Assembly: GCA_023230285.1 (NCBI GenBank)
Contig: JALNXP010000047.1
Coordinates: 1 to 12,109, forward strand
Direction: 5' to 3'
From: Bacteroidales bacterium
Lineage (GTDB): Bacteria; Bacteroidota; Bacteroidia; Bacteroidales; BM520
DNA: 12,109 nucleotides
Position 1 is the stretch's first letter, and each line of letters begins with the position of its first letter. Both the position numbers and the translations under genes were made by a program. The notes under the pieces were generated by a model. It had not been told where the DNA came from. It did no database searches and saw nothing but the letters and a program-made list of their open reading frames with translations. Shown one piece after another: positions 1 through 7,042 of this stretch.

Positions 1-448
1 CTATGATAGTGAAGAACAGCATAGGAATAGGTTGGTACATCTTTTCGAAAAAAGGGAAATACAAATCAGTAAAATTAGAGCCGTAAATTTCGTACATTGT
101 ATTATAAGCTGTTTCAAGTAAAACTTTTTTGCCACCAAAAAAGGAAGTGTATACCCATTCCGGAATATTAGCAAGCACTCCTGTTATCAGGTTGATAAAA
201 AATCCATGAGTAAAACTCGTTTTGTAGCTTATATAACCGTCAAAATAATCATCACGGTATTTGTTTGTCCCTTTTACCATTGAAAGTATCATCAATGATG
301 CGACAAATGCAAAGTTCAGAAATGAGGTTATGCTGTTGAAATTGGTACCTGCTATTAATAATAGTGTCCGATATAGCAATAATATTCCGCCTGCAATAGC
401 ACCAAATAACAACCTGTTTTCCCATTTTTTGAGCTTCTTGTTTTCCAT
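1..448 (-). CDS. DUF4199-like integral membrane protein (partial, C-terminus beyond window)
   Basis: I read this frame by hand. It starts at the ATG complementary to 446-448 and stays open for 149 codons to the left edge, so the stop codon is outside the window. The product begins MENKKLKKWENRLLFGAIAG and has hydrophobic stretches near residues 14-33, 38-57 and 80-97, with another starting near 140. A polar segment (KYRDDYFDGYISY, about 63-75) precedes the third helix. Several membrane segments with a charged 'RDxxxxGxISY' stretch before a helix resemble DUF4199, a small Bacteroidota inner-membrane family of unknown function. The start is supported by a TAnnTTTG box only 14 nt upstream, which gives a very short leader. 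Function cannot be stated. The family assignment rests on remembered pattern and is moderate; the existence of the gene is fairly secure. Confidence 0.7.
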   Translation of the reverse strand, partial: MENKKLKKWENRLLFGAIAGGILLLYRTLLLIAGTNFNSITSFLNFAFVASLMILSMVKGTNKYRDDYFDGYISYKTSFTHGFFINLITGVLANIPEWVYTSFFGGKKVLLETAYNTMYEIYGSNFTDLYFPFFEKMYQPIPMLFFTII

Positions 449-462
449 GAAAAAAATTTTTA

Positions 463-470
463 CAAAGATA
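463..470 (-). promoter_or_regulatory. Putative -7 box (TATCTTTG) for the DUF4199-like gene
   Basis: Read on the minus strand this is TATCTTTG, an exact match to the TAnnTTTG -7 element of the Bacteroidota housekeeping sigma factor. Transcription would begin near 456-459, about 10 nt before the ATG at 448. The sequence upstream is nearly all A and T and I see no clear TTTG-type -33 box. It lies between two same-strand genes, so the DUF4199-like gene probably has its own transcript instead of depending on the yciO-like gene. Confidence 0.5.
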
Positions 471-521
471 GCATTAATTCTTAAATTAAATTAATTATGA
501 TAGAACTTTTAGATAAACATT

Positions 522-1136
522 TTACCATTTTAAAATTCCCTTACCCTGTCGGACAATGCTTGGCTCATCGCTTGTGCAATCTACTACTGTTGATGGTTGA
601 TTATCTCCGTATCCGCCGTCTATCATAATGTCTATAAGATTTTCATATCTTTCATAGATGAGGTCGGGATCGGTAGTGTACTCAATAATTTCATCATCAT
701 CTTTTATAGATGTGGTGACTATCGGATTGCCTAAGATTTTAACTATTTCTCTTACAATATTGTTGTCCGGTACACGGATACCGATGGTTTTCTTTTTGGA
801 TTTGAACAAAGCTGGTACATTGCTGTTGGCGTTTAAGATGAAGGTGAAAGCTCCGGGCAGGTTGGCTTTCATCAGCTTAAATACGTTGTTCGGAAAAGGC
901 TTGGTGAAGTCGGAGATGTTACTTAAATCGTAACATATAAGCGAAAAATCAGCTTTCTCTATCTGAGTGCCTTTTATCTGTGCTATCTTGTGAACTGTTT
1001 TAATCTGGTTTATGTCGCACCCTAATCCGTAAATAGTGTCTGTAGGGTAAATAATTATACCACCGTCTTTTATGCACTCAACTACTGTTTTTATGCTTCT
1101 GGAATTAGGATTTTCAGGATATATTTTTAGTTTCAT
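522..1136 (-). CDS. yciO: YciO/YrdC/Sua5-family protein (possible threonylcarbamoyl-AMP synthase)
   Basis: This 204-residue protein has the Sua5/YrdC fold signature: PTDTIYGLGC at 31-40, LPGAFTFIL at 93-101, IGIRVPD at 118-124, STVVDC at 182-187 and VRQG at 195-198. TsaC/Sua5 enzymes make threonylcarbamoyl-AMP from threonine, bicarbonate and ATP for the t6A modification of ANN-decoding tRNAs in the cytoplasm. Overall order, length (E. coli YciO is about 206) and the opening 'IYPENPNSRSI' match the YciO branch better than TsaC. The segment IKGTQIEKADFSLI at 54-67 lacks the K-x-R pattern usual in TsaC/Sua5. E. coli YciO is not regarded as a full substitute for TsaC, so the role is less certain than the family. 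The start is the first in-frame ATG and fits family length. No TAnnTTTG box is visible upstream. Confidence 0.88.
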   Translation of the reverse strand: MKLKIYPENPNSRSIKTVVECIKDGGIIIYPTDTIYGLGCDINQIKTVHKIAQIKGTQIEKADFSLICYDLSNISDFTKPFPNNVFKLMKANLPGAFTFILNANSNVPALFKSKKKTIGIRVPDNNIVREIVKILGNPIVTTSIKDDDEIIEYTTDPDLIYERYENLIDIMIDGGYGDNQPSTVVDCTSDEPSIVRQGKGILKW

Positions 1137-1157
1137 AGGCTTTAGTTTTTATATGAT

Positions 1158-1249
1158 GACATTCATGAGATAGACTCTCCGAGAAAAATCAAGGGTTTAG
1201 AAGAAGACAATTATCTTCTTTCGTTATTATCTGTATTGCCATGAATGTC
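1158..1249. repeat. 10-bp inverted repeat enclosing a small hairpin, upstream of the yciO-like gene
   Basis: GACATTCATG at 1158-1167 is exactly complementary to CATGAATGTC at 1240-1249. Inside lies a second inverted repeat, AAGAAGA at about 1201-1207 against TCTTCTT at about 1214-1220 with a six-base loop, and a small TCTC/GAGA pair near 1175-1184. The region is the roughly 135-base gap between the ffs terminator and the yciO-like start. Transcribed on the minus strand it would form a long-range stem ending about 20 nt before that ATG. It could be a leader RNA, a degraded element or chance. I see no matching Rfam-type motif by eye and assign no function. Confidence 0.4.
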
Positions 1250-1269
1250 TCACAACAAGTAAAATCCAT

Positions 1270-1276
1270 AAAAAAA
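1270..1276 (-). terminator. ffs: T-run terminator of ffs
   Basis: On the minus strand the closing GGGTAAG/CTTACCC helix of the SRP RNA is followed directly by seven T residues. The terminal helix plus this U-run would act as an intrinsic terminator, as is common for short structured RNAs. Confidence 0.65.
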
Positions 1277-1373
1277 GGGTAAGCTACTCATATCGCACCG
1301 CTACGACCACCTACCCTTGCTTTCTTCCGAACCTGGGGGAGTTCAGTGGGAGCTGGTCGTATAAGACTTACCC
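1277..1373 (-). ncRNA. ffs: Signal recognition particle RNA, small bacterial (4.5S-like) type
   Basis: The minus strand reads GGGTAAG at its 5' end and CTTACCC at its 3' end, closing a rod of about 97 nt. The apex carries the SRP signature: CAGG (1332-1335), UUC, the GGAA tetraloop (1325-1328), GAA, AGCA (1318-1321). This equals the E. coli 4.5S core with compensatory U-A pairs replacing two C-G pairs in the UUC-GGAA-GAA stem. A perfect 8-bp helix, TACGACCA with TGGTCGTA (1354-1361 with 1302-1309), joins apex and base. The RNA binds Ffh through the symmetric loop and targets nascent membrane proteins to FtsY. A TATCTTTG box at 1379-1386 and a T-run at 1270-1276 bound it neatly. The ends are inferred from the terminal helix and may be off by a few bases. 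Confidence 0.92.
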
Positions 1374-1378
1374 GATTG

Positions 1379-1386
1379 CAAAGATA
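1379..1386 (-). promoter_or_regulatory. Putative -7 box (TATCTTTG) for ffs
   Basis: The minus strand reads TATCTTTG, an exact TAnnTTTG match. Its distance to the first G of the SRP RNA (1373) is 5 nt, as expected for a transcription start. Upstream is a ten-base A run (T at 1390-1399 on the plus strand), and I see no convincing -33 TTTG. Agreement between the box and the independently inferred RNA 5' end supports both. Confidence 0.75.
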
Positions 1387-1401
1387 CAATTTTTTTTTTA
1401 T

Positions 1402-1432
1402 TTGATGACTTTTTGATTAAAAAAATCATCAA
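1402..1432. repeat. Inverted repeat just after the FAD-dehydrogenase stop, possible transcript end
   Basis: TTGATGA at 1402-1408 pairs with TCATCAA at 1426-1432, with inner T-run/A-run pairing. It begins 3 nt after the stop codon of the FAD-dehydrogenase gene. On the minus strand the stem is followed by A-rich, not U-rich, sequence, so it is not a classical intrinsic terminator. It may still protect or define the 3' end of the operon mRNA. It also occupies the -33 region and beyond of the ffs promoter. Confidence 0.35.
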
Positions 1433-1435
1433 TGT

Positions 1436-2998
1436 TTATAAGTTGTTGCTATACAGTTCACTAACTTTGTCTGCGGCGTTTATTCCGTCTATTGCCGATG
1501 ATACAATGCCGCCGGCATAGCCCGCACCTTCGCCGCAAGGGAACAGTCTTTTTATGTTAATGCTCTCTAAAGTTTCGTTATTACGAACAATCCTTACTGG
1601 CGATGATGTTCGCGACTCTAATCCTATAAGCGTAGCATCTTTAGTATAGTAACCTCTCATCTTGTCGTCAAATTTGATAAATGCCTGTTGCATCCTGTGA
1701 GCGATGAATATAGGTAACATTTTGTGTAACGGCGATGTCTTTAAACCGGGAAGATAAGAAGTCTCCGGTAAATCGGTGGACATTTTGCCCTTGACAAAGT
1801 CTGTCATCCTTTGTGCCGGTGCTTTTAATGTCCTGCCATCTTTGTCAAAGAAAGATTTTTCCAATTCCTGCTGAAATATCATATTCTGAAACACTCCGTA
1901 TTGCGAGTATTCCGGAATATCTGTGCTGCCAACACTTACTACTATGCCGGCATTTGAGTAGGGCGAGTTGCGCTTTGAGTTGGACATGCCGTTGACTACC
2001 AAGCTGTTGGCTTCTGTAGCAGCAGGGACAATGATGCCGCCCGGACACATGCAAAATGAAAACACGCCTCTGCCACCTACCTGAGTGACAAGGCTGTATG
2101 TCGCCGCCGGAAGATCTAACTCCGGCTTGTTGCCGTGATATTGTATTTTGTCTATGAGCGACTGCTTGTGTTCTACACGAACTCCGATAGCAAAATCTTT
2201 CGGCTCAATTGTGATTTCGGATGCTGACAGCATATTGTAAATGTCGCGCGCTGAATGTCCGGTTGCCAAGATTACGGCTGCACCTTCAAATTTATTGCCG
2301 TGTTGGTCAACAACACCGCTTACAGCTCCGGATTTTACTGTGAAGTCACAAACTTTTGTGTCAAAATGATATTCGCCGCCGTGTGCTGTTATAGTCTTTC
2401 TTATGTTTTCTATTATCTTCGGCAGCTTGTCGGTGCCTATATGCGGATGCGCATCAACTATGATGTCCTCGTCTGCTCCATGCTCTACAAATATTTTGAG
2501 TACATCTGTAACGTTGCCACGCTTTGTCGACCTCGTATATAGCTTACCGTCAGAGAAAGTACCTGCGCCACCTTCCCCAAAGCTGTAGTTGGAATCAGGG
2601 TTGACAAGGCTTTTTCTGTATAAGTCGGCAATGTCCGCTTTTCTGCCGTGGACATCTTTGCCACGCTCAATGATGACAGGCTTTAAGTTGTGTTTGATTA
2701 GCTGCAATGCGGCGAAAAGTCCGGCCGGTCCGGCACCGACAACAATGACCGGCGGCGAATTTTTAACATAAGGATATTGCGTGCTTTCACAGCCGTCTTC
2801 CATATAAGAATCACCATAGTAAACAAGAACTTTTAACTGATATAAGATGTCGCCTCGGCGCGCATCTATGGAACGGCGCAAAATATGTATGCCATTGACA
2901 GCACTCGACTTAATGCCTACAACTTTCGCAGCAGCAGCTTTAATTTCGTCATTGCTGAATATTTGAACCGGAACCTTTATGTCGATGGTGCTAATCAT
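1436..2998 (-). CDS. FAD-dependent dehydrogenase, COG2509 type, uncharacterised
   Basis: The 520-residue protein has a Rossmann dinucleotide motif VVGAGPAGLFAALQL at about 86-100 with the strand-end acidic residue E111 in VIIERG. A second flavoprotein motif ATGHSARD lies at 245-252, and a C-terminal FAD-contact segment PCGEGAGYAGGI at 487-498. The roughly 80-residue N-terminal region before the Rossmann fold and the SFGEGGAGTFSDGKLYTR stretch (139-156) are typical of COG2509 'uncharacterized FAD-dependent dehydrogenase'. It is probably cytoplasmic; no signal peptide is seen. Substrate is unknown. The ATG (2996-2998) sits inside the end of the upstream porin gene with an 8-nt overlap, suggesting translational coupling, and it is the last gene of the cluster. 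Nothing is missing in the cofactor motifs. Family confidence is high, biochemical role unknown. Confidence 0.9.
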   Translation of the reverse strand: MISTIDIKVPVQIFSNDEIKAAAAKVVGIKSSAVNGIHILRRSIDARRGDILYQLKVLVYYGDSYMEDGCESTQYPYVKNSPPVIVVGAGPAGLFAALQLIKHNLKPVIIERGKDVHGRKADIADLYRKSLVNPDSNYSFGEGGAGTFSDGKLYTRSTKRGNVTDVLKIFVEHGADEDIIVDAHPHIGTDKLPKIIENIRKTITAHGGEYHFDTKVCDFTVKSGAVSGVVDQHGNKFEGAAVILATGHSARDIYNMLSASEITIEPKDFAIGVRVEHKQSLIDKIQYHGNKPELDLPAATYSLVTQVGGRGVFSFCMCPGGIIVPAATEANSLVVNGMSNSKRNSPYSNAGIVVSVGSTDIPEYSQYGVFQNMIFQQELEKSFFDKDGRTLKAPAQRMTDFVKGKMSTDLPETSYLPGLKTSPLHKMLPIFIAHRMQQAFIKFDDKMRGYYTKDATLIGLESRTSSPVRIVRNNETLESINIKRLFPCGEGAGYAGGIVSSAIDGINAADKVSELYSNNL

Positions 2999-4892
2999 GG
3001 AAATACCAACTTACTCCGTACTTAAATTGTCTGTCATATATTGGATAATCAGGAACAGCTATATAGTTGTATCCTAATAATCCGCTTGTTACATTTACAA
3101 ATTCTACAAAAAATCTTGCTCGCTTGACCTGAAATCTAAAATAAACATCTATCAACGGGTAATTGCCTGTTTTTACTTCATCTTGCAAATAAAAAGCTCG
3201 TATTGACGGCATGTAGGCTTCAGCATAAAAAGGAGTGTTGTAATAAACATCTATGCCTATATTTGTCATCAGGGCTTTTTTGAACATTGGCTGCTTGTAA
3301 ATAAATGATACTCTGCCGACAAAGTCAGGAAAACGCATTACTTCACGGTTGCTTGCATACTGATATGCGAGTTTTCCTCCAATATCGAATCGCTTGAAAT
3401 TGAATGTTTTACCTATTTGCGCTGATAGATAATGAAGCGTATTGTCGTTTAATTGCTGCGGACTTATTTCTTGGTCTAAATAAGCATAATTATTTATTAA
3501 AGAATATTTTGCGTTAAATGTTACTCCTCTGAAATTGCCGTTGATAGTCAGATTGTTGGAAAATACCTTGGAGAAATTATTATCCCAATCGGCTGTTGTA
3601 GTGTGCAAATGTTTGTACATGAATGGAACTTCCTTGGCATCAGATTGAAATTGAAGGTCTAATTCCAATTTTTTCAGCAGTGTTGCAGCCGAAAATTTCA
3701 ACTCGTAATCTCCAAGATTATAATTTCCTACAGAAAAATATAACTCCGGCGTAAAAATAAATTTTCCGAATTTTATTTTTGATGTTGCATAAGGTATAAA
3801 ATTGAAAATGTGATAGTTGATGTCTGTACGCTGCTCCGAAGTAATTGAAAAACCGGGAGAGATGATGTCTACGTCTTCTGCCCAAATGTTGTAATTTACA
3901 TTGTGATAGTTGATTTCTGCACCAATTTCAAATAGTATCTTTGATAAATTACTTGCATCATCATTAGTTAAAGCGATTTTATTAGTCAAAGATTTAACAA
4001 CAACAGAGTCGAAGATGTAGCTTTCGTCTCCGGTGTGGCAATTTGGATAATAGTTATAGTTAGGTCTGCTGTCTTCATAGATGTTTCGTTGCCGCATGAA
4101 GTTTAAGGTGTGAACTAATTTTAAGAAGGATGTTTGTGTAGAATCCGGCTCTTTAAGTAGATAATAATGAGATAGATGCCAATTGCCATTCTTAATCAGG
4201 TTGCTCGCACTGTTTAAATTAACGTCAACGACTTTTCTGTTTGTGCCGGTATTTTCTGTAAACTCCGTGATGTCTTTAAGACCGCCGTTTTCTAAAGCAT
4301 TGATGCGTGTGTGATAATATGCAGCAACGGCACTGTAGCGTTTATCTTTGCTGATGAAGCTTATGTATGATGTGAAATGTGCATTTTTGGCTTCTTGTCG
4401 GTTGTAAAAACCGTTGGAGTTGAGAAAGTCAAAACTTGCTCCGAAGAAAATGTTTTTTCCAAGTGCCTGAGTGTGTTCGGCTTTAAAGAATTCTTCACCT
4501 TTGTCGTTGCTCGGTGCTTGCACATAATATAGCGAAGTGTATGGAGATACGTTTGTGTAATATCTTACCTTATCGCCGGTTAATATTATTTTTTCAAAGC
4601 TACTGTTCTCAAAGTAAAATCCGACAGCCGAATTTGGTTGATAGATTAGATTTCTATGAGCTAATCCTCTGTTACCGAGAGAGTTGTAAAAATCGCCATT
4701 TCTCTTTGTTTCATCTGTAACTTGAAATTCAAATAGGGTGGTGTCCAATCTTTTCAATTTGGCAGAATCAAAAGGAAATTCACTTAAATAGCTATAGAAA
4801 ATGTCGGTGCTATCCGGCGCATTACTTGCTTGCGATGCTTTTGTCAACGTCATTGCAAGTATTAGCAGTAATATGGATACACGAATTTTCAT
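2991..4892 (-). CDS. Putative outer-membrane porin, Porin_10-like
   Basis: The 633-residue product opens with a Sec signal peptide (MKIRVSILLLILAMTLTKAS, cleavage likely around residues 20-23). It continues as a long series of alternating polar and aromatic strands typical of an outer-membrane beta-barrel, for example FFGASFDFLNSNGFYN, KFIFTPELYFSVGNYNL, and a C-terminal run ending in KYGVSWYFHD. The length and style match the Bacteroidota 'putative porin' family (Porin_10). No TonB box, plug domain or carboxypeptidase-like domain is evident, so a SusC-type transporter is unlikely. Transport specificity cannot be inferred. It follows folP by 16 nt and overlaps the FAD gene by 8 nt. An internal-looking CAAATTTA (4897-4904) resembles a promoter box but lies too close to the ATG to serve it. 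Confidence 0.8.
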   Translation of the reverse strand: MKIRVSILLLILAMTLTKASQASNAPDSTDIFYSYLSEFPFDSAKLKRLDTTLFEFQVTDETKRNGDFYNSLGNRGLAHRNLIYQPNSAVGFYFENSSFEKIILTGDKVRYYTNVSPYTSLYYVQAPSNDKGEEFFKAEHTQALGKNIFFGASFDFLNSNGFYNRQEAKNAHFTSYISFISKDKRYSAVAAYYHTRINALENGGLKDITEFTENTGTNRKVVDVNLNSASNLIKNGNWHLSHYYLLKEPDSTQTSFLKLVHTLNFMRQRNIYEDSRPNYNYYPNCHTGDESYIFDSVVVKSLTNKIALTNDDASNLSKILFEIGAEINYHNVNYNIWAEDVDIISPGFSITSEQRTDINYHIFNFIPYATSKIKFGKFIFTPELYFSVGNYNLGDYELKFSAATLLKKLELDLQFQSDAKEVPFMYKHLHTTTADWDNNFSKVFSNNLTINGNFRGVTFNAKYSLINNYAYLDQEISPQQLNDNTLHYLSAQIGKTFNFKRFDIGGKLAYQYASNREVMRFPDFVGRVSFIYKQPMFKKALMTNIGIDVYYNTPFYAEAYMPSIRAFYLQDEVKTGNYPLIDVYFRFQVKRARFFVEFVNVTSGLLGYNYIAVPDYPIYDRQFKYGVSWYFHD

Positions 4893-4908
4893 TTTGCAAA
4901 TTTAAGAA

Positions 4909-5721
4909 TTAGTGCAACATGGCGACAATTTTTTTTATTTCGACAGCTTCTTTTACGTCATGCACACGTAAAATGTTTGCTCCTTTTATGGCTGCGATAG
5001 TGTTTAATATAGTGGTTCCGTTTAAAGCGTCTTGCGGCGTTTCGTCTAATAATTTGTAAATCATAGATTTACGTGATATGCCGACAAGTATTGGCAGTTT
5101 ATATTTTTCAAATATGTCCAAATTGTTAAATAGATGGTAATTTTCTTCTAAGGTTTTGCTGAAACCGAAGCCCGGGTCTATGATGATGTTTGCTACACCT
5201 AAGTCGTTGAGTTGCTTTATCTTATCATCGAAAAATTTAATTATGTCGTTTAAGATATTGTCATACTTATGATTTTGCATCATGCCGTTTTTGTTGCTGA
5301 CGGAGTGCATGAGTATATAATCGGCTTTGTTGTCGGCGACAACTTGAAACATGTTGTCGCTACAATAGCCGCCGGAGATGTCGTTGATGATGTCGCAGCC
5401 TTCGGCACAAGCTTCATCGGCAATTTCGGCGTTGAAAGTGTCAACAGATATTATAACATCTTTAAAATTTTTGCGGATAGCTTTCATCGCAGGAATAATT
5501 CTTTTGCGTTCTTCTTTATAATCAACAGCTTGACCTCCCGGGCGTGTTGATACGCCACCAATATCTAAAATGTCGGCACCGGCGGAGAGCATACTTTCAG
5601 TTGCCAATAACAATGTCTTTTCATCGTTGCACCTACTGCCGGAATAAAAAGAATCAGGAGTTGTGTTGATGATGCCCATTATTTTGATTTCGTCTAAGTA
5701 GTTATGTCGAAAATCGTTCAT
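4909..5721 (-). CDS. folP: Dihydropteroate synthase
   Basis: FolP joins 6-hydroxymethyl-dihydropterin pyrophosphate to p-aminobenzoate to form dihydropteroate in folate synthesis and is the sulfonamide target. At 270 residues it is normal length. All hallmark loops are visible: IMGIINTTPDSFYSGSR (14-30), DIGGVSTRPGG (53-63), SVDT (92-95), NDISGG (113-118), DPGFGFSKT (182-190), GISRKS (214-219) and RVHD (252-255). The catalytic and pterin-binding Asp, Asn, Lys and Arg positions look intact. The ATG overlaps the stop of the upstream HD gene in an ATGA arrangement, so translation is probably coupled. No other folate gene (folK, folB, folE) is visible in this window. The Gly to Val change from the more usual 'DIGGESTRPG' (here DIGGVST) is ordinary variation in that position. 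Identification is secure. Confidence 0.97.
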   Translation of the reverse strand: MNDFRHNYLDEIKIMGIINTTPDSFYSGSRCNDEKTLLLATESMLSAGADILDIGGVSTRPGGQAVDYKEERKRIIPAMKAIRKNFKDVIISVDTFNAEIADEACAEGCDIINDISGGYCSDNMFQVVADNKADYILMHSVSNKNGMMQNHKYDNILNDIIKFFDDKIKQLNDLGVANIIIDPGFGFSKTLEENYHLFNNLDIFEKYKLPILVGISRKSMIYKLLDETPQDALNGTTILNTIAAIKGANILRVHDVKEAVEIKKIVAMLH

Positions 5722-6395
5722 TTTGTTCTGTTGAATTTTGTAAGATAGATAAGTTCAGTGTGCATACGCATTTTTTGCGGCGTTTTTAACATCTCTCTGA
5801 TGTCGTTTAAGCCGGCTATGTTTTTTGGCGTATTTAGCCATAACTTAAGATAGCCGTTTTCTCCGTATTTATTTAAAATGTGAGAATAAGTGCGCTCAAA
5901 AATTTGGTCAAAGTTATAATCCGGATATTTGTTTATGCTATATGCAACAGTGCGATATAAAATTGTTTCTAAAGAGATGTCCCTATCAGCTTCTGCTACA
6001 ATTTTGCCGTAAATGCTTCGCGGCGCATATTTGTTGGAAGCACGATGGTCTTCTACAGCTTCTTTCATCGTCTGAATTTCTTCAGCAGAAAACCATCGCC
6101 TGAGTGTAACATCTTTTTCAAGAATTTCACCGGATTTAATGTGATGCTCTTCTCTTCCCGATGATAAGCCTAAATCGTGATATGCAGCAATAACATACAC
6201 TAAATCAGTACGTACAGGCAAATCAGATTGATATTCATTATTTATGGTCTTGTCATTGATTTTATTACAATAATATAAACTGTCTTTGATAACTTTTTGG
6301 ACATGGTCAATGTTATGCCCTTTGTCAAAAGCTGAATATTGCGGAATAATATTATCCTCTATGTACCTAATGAGTTCTTTATCAATATTTTCCAT
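5718..6395 (-). CDS. HD-domain phosphohydrolase, substrate unknown
   Basis: The 225-residue protein carries an HD metal-binding pattern: H27/H31 in GHNIDH, H73-D74 in AAYHDLG, H84/H85 in EEHH, H117 in EDH and D137/D139 in AEADRD. HD enzymes are usually metal-dependent phosphatases or phosphodiesterases acting on nucleotides or related phosphates. No signal peptide or membrane segment is seen, so it is likely cytoplasmic. No RelA/SpoT synthetase, GGDEF or response-regulator domain is attached. Its stop overlaps the folP start by 4 nt and it starts 3 nt after the lolA-like stop. Coupling to folP makes a role in pterin or nucleotide metabolism conceivable, but this is inference only. The fold assignment is firm, the reaction is not known. 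Confidence 0.85.
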   Translation of the reverse strand: MENIDKELIRYIEDNIIPQYSAFDKGHNIDHVQKVIKDSLYYCNKINDKTINNEYQSDLPVRTDLVYVIAAYHDLGLSSGREEHHIKSGEILEKDVTLRRWFSAEEIQTMKEAVEDHRASNKYAPRSIYGKIVAEADRDISLETILYRTVAYSINKYPDYNFDQIFERTYSHILNKYGENGYLKLWLNTPKNIAGLNDIREMLKTPQKMRMHTELIYLTKFNRTK

Positions 6396-6398
6396 GTG

Positions 6399-7031
6399 TT
6401 ATCTCATGTCAATGATTGTGATTTCCGGATAGTCACTTTCTGAAAATTCAAATGTCGTTGCCGGATAAGTTGCTTTTGTGTTGAACTTTTTTATCGTGTA
6501 ATTGTATTCAGTGTCAGAGTCGTCAATAAGTAGAAGGCTGTTAATTAAGTTGTTGTTTTTGTTGAGAGTGATGTAGGCTTCTTTAAAAATAAATTCTTCT
6601 TTAGGATTTAACTTTATTGTAACAGTTGTTTCTGTTTTAGAAGTTATACTTGGCACAAAATATTTTTCGTATTGAGTAAGCATTACAAAAGGATTTAGCG
6701 AAATGTCATCATCTACATTAGTGAAGATAGTTGCTTCGTTGGTTTCTTGGTTGTAGTTGATGGTTTCCTTGCCTGTGTTAATTATGATTAGCGGCGCAAC
6801 ATCGATTTTGTATTTTGTGATATTCATTATGATATTGCCTTCCATTTGGTCCTGTATTCCTGCGGTTGTATTAGATATGTCGCAAGAGAAATTTATTTCG
6901 ATAAGGTTATTATTTGAAAATAATTTCACAAAATTGTCGATATATTTTTCTGCTGATTGTTGTGCGTGCAGTGTTGAGCATAAAAGGAGCAGAGTTGCTG
7001 CATAGATTAATTTTTTAAATTTGATGTTCAT
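6399..7031 (-). CDS. lolA: LolA-like outer-membrane lipoprotein carrier (periplasmic)
   Basis: The 210-residue protein starts with a Sec signal peptide (MNIKFKKLIYAATLLLLCST, probable cleavage after LHA at 23, before QQ). The mature part is a run of beta strands with the LolA-like layout: an N-terminal helix 'AEKYIDNFVKLFSNNNLIEINFS', then GNIIMNITKYKID, a strand with 'NYNQETNEATIF' and a C-terminal YNYTIKKFNTKATYP-type strand. LolA carries lipoproteins across the periplasm to the outer membrane. A lolA-like gene directly downstream of ftsK is a recurring Bacteroidota arrangement, which supports the call. The cysteine at 18 is not in a good lipobox context. Sequence divergence in this family is large, so I hold the symbol loosely. 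It starts 11 nt after the ftsK stop. Confidence 0.75.
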   Translation of the reverse strand: MNIKFKKLIYAATLLLLCSTLHAQQSAEKYIDNFVKLFSNNNLIEINFSCDISNTTAGIQDQMEGNIIMNITKYKIDVAPLIIINTGKETINYNQETNEATIFTNVDDDISLNPFVMLTQYEKYFVPSITSKTETTVTIKLNPKEEFIFKEAYITLNKNNNLINSLLLIDDSDTEYNYTIKKFNTKATYPATTFEFSESDYPEITIIDMR

Positions 7032-7042
7032 AATGATGATGA

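Noticed and set aside
1189..1242. 17-codon minus-strand frame (MAIQIITKEDNCLLLNP) as a leader peptide before the yciO-like gene
   Set aside because: Such a short frame is expected by chance. No ribosome-binding site, attenuator with a T-run or regulatory codon cluster supports it.
4897..4904. TAAATTTG on the minus strand before the porin gene
   Set aside because: It fits the -7 consensus but is only 4 nt from the ATG, so transcription would begin inside the coding region. It is probably chance in AT-rich DNA.
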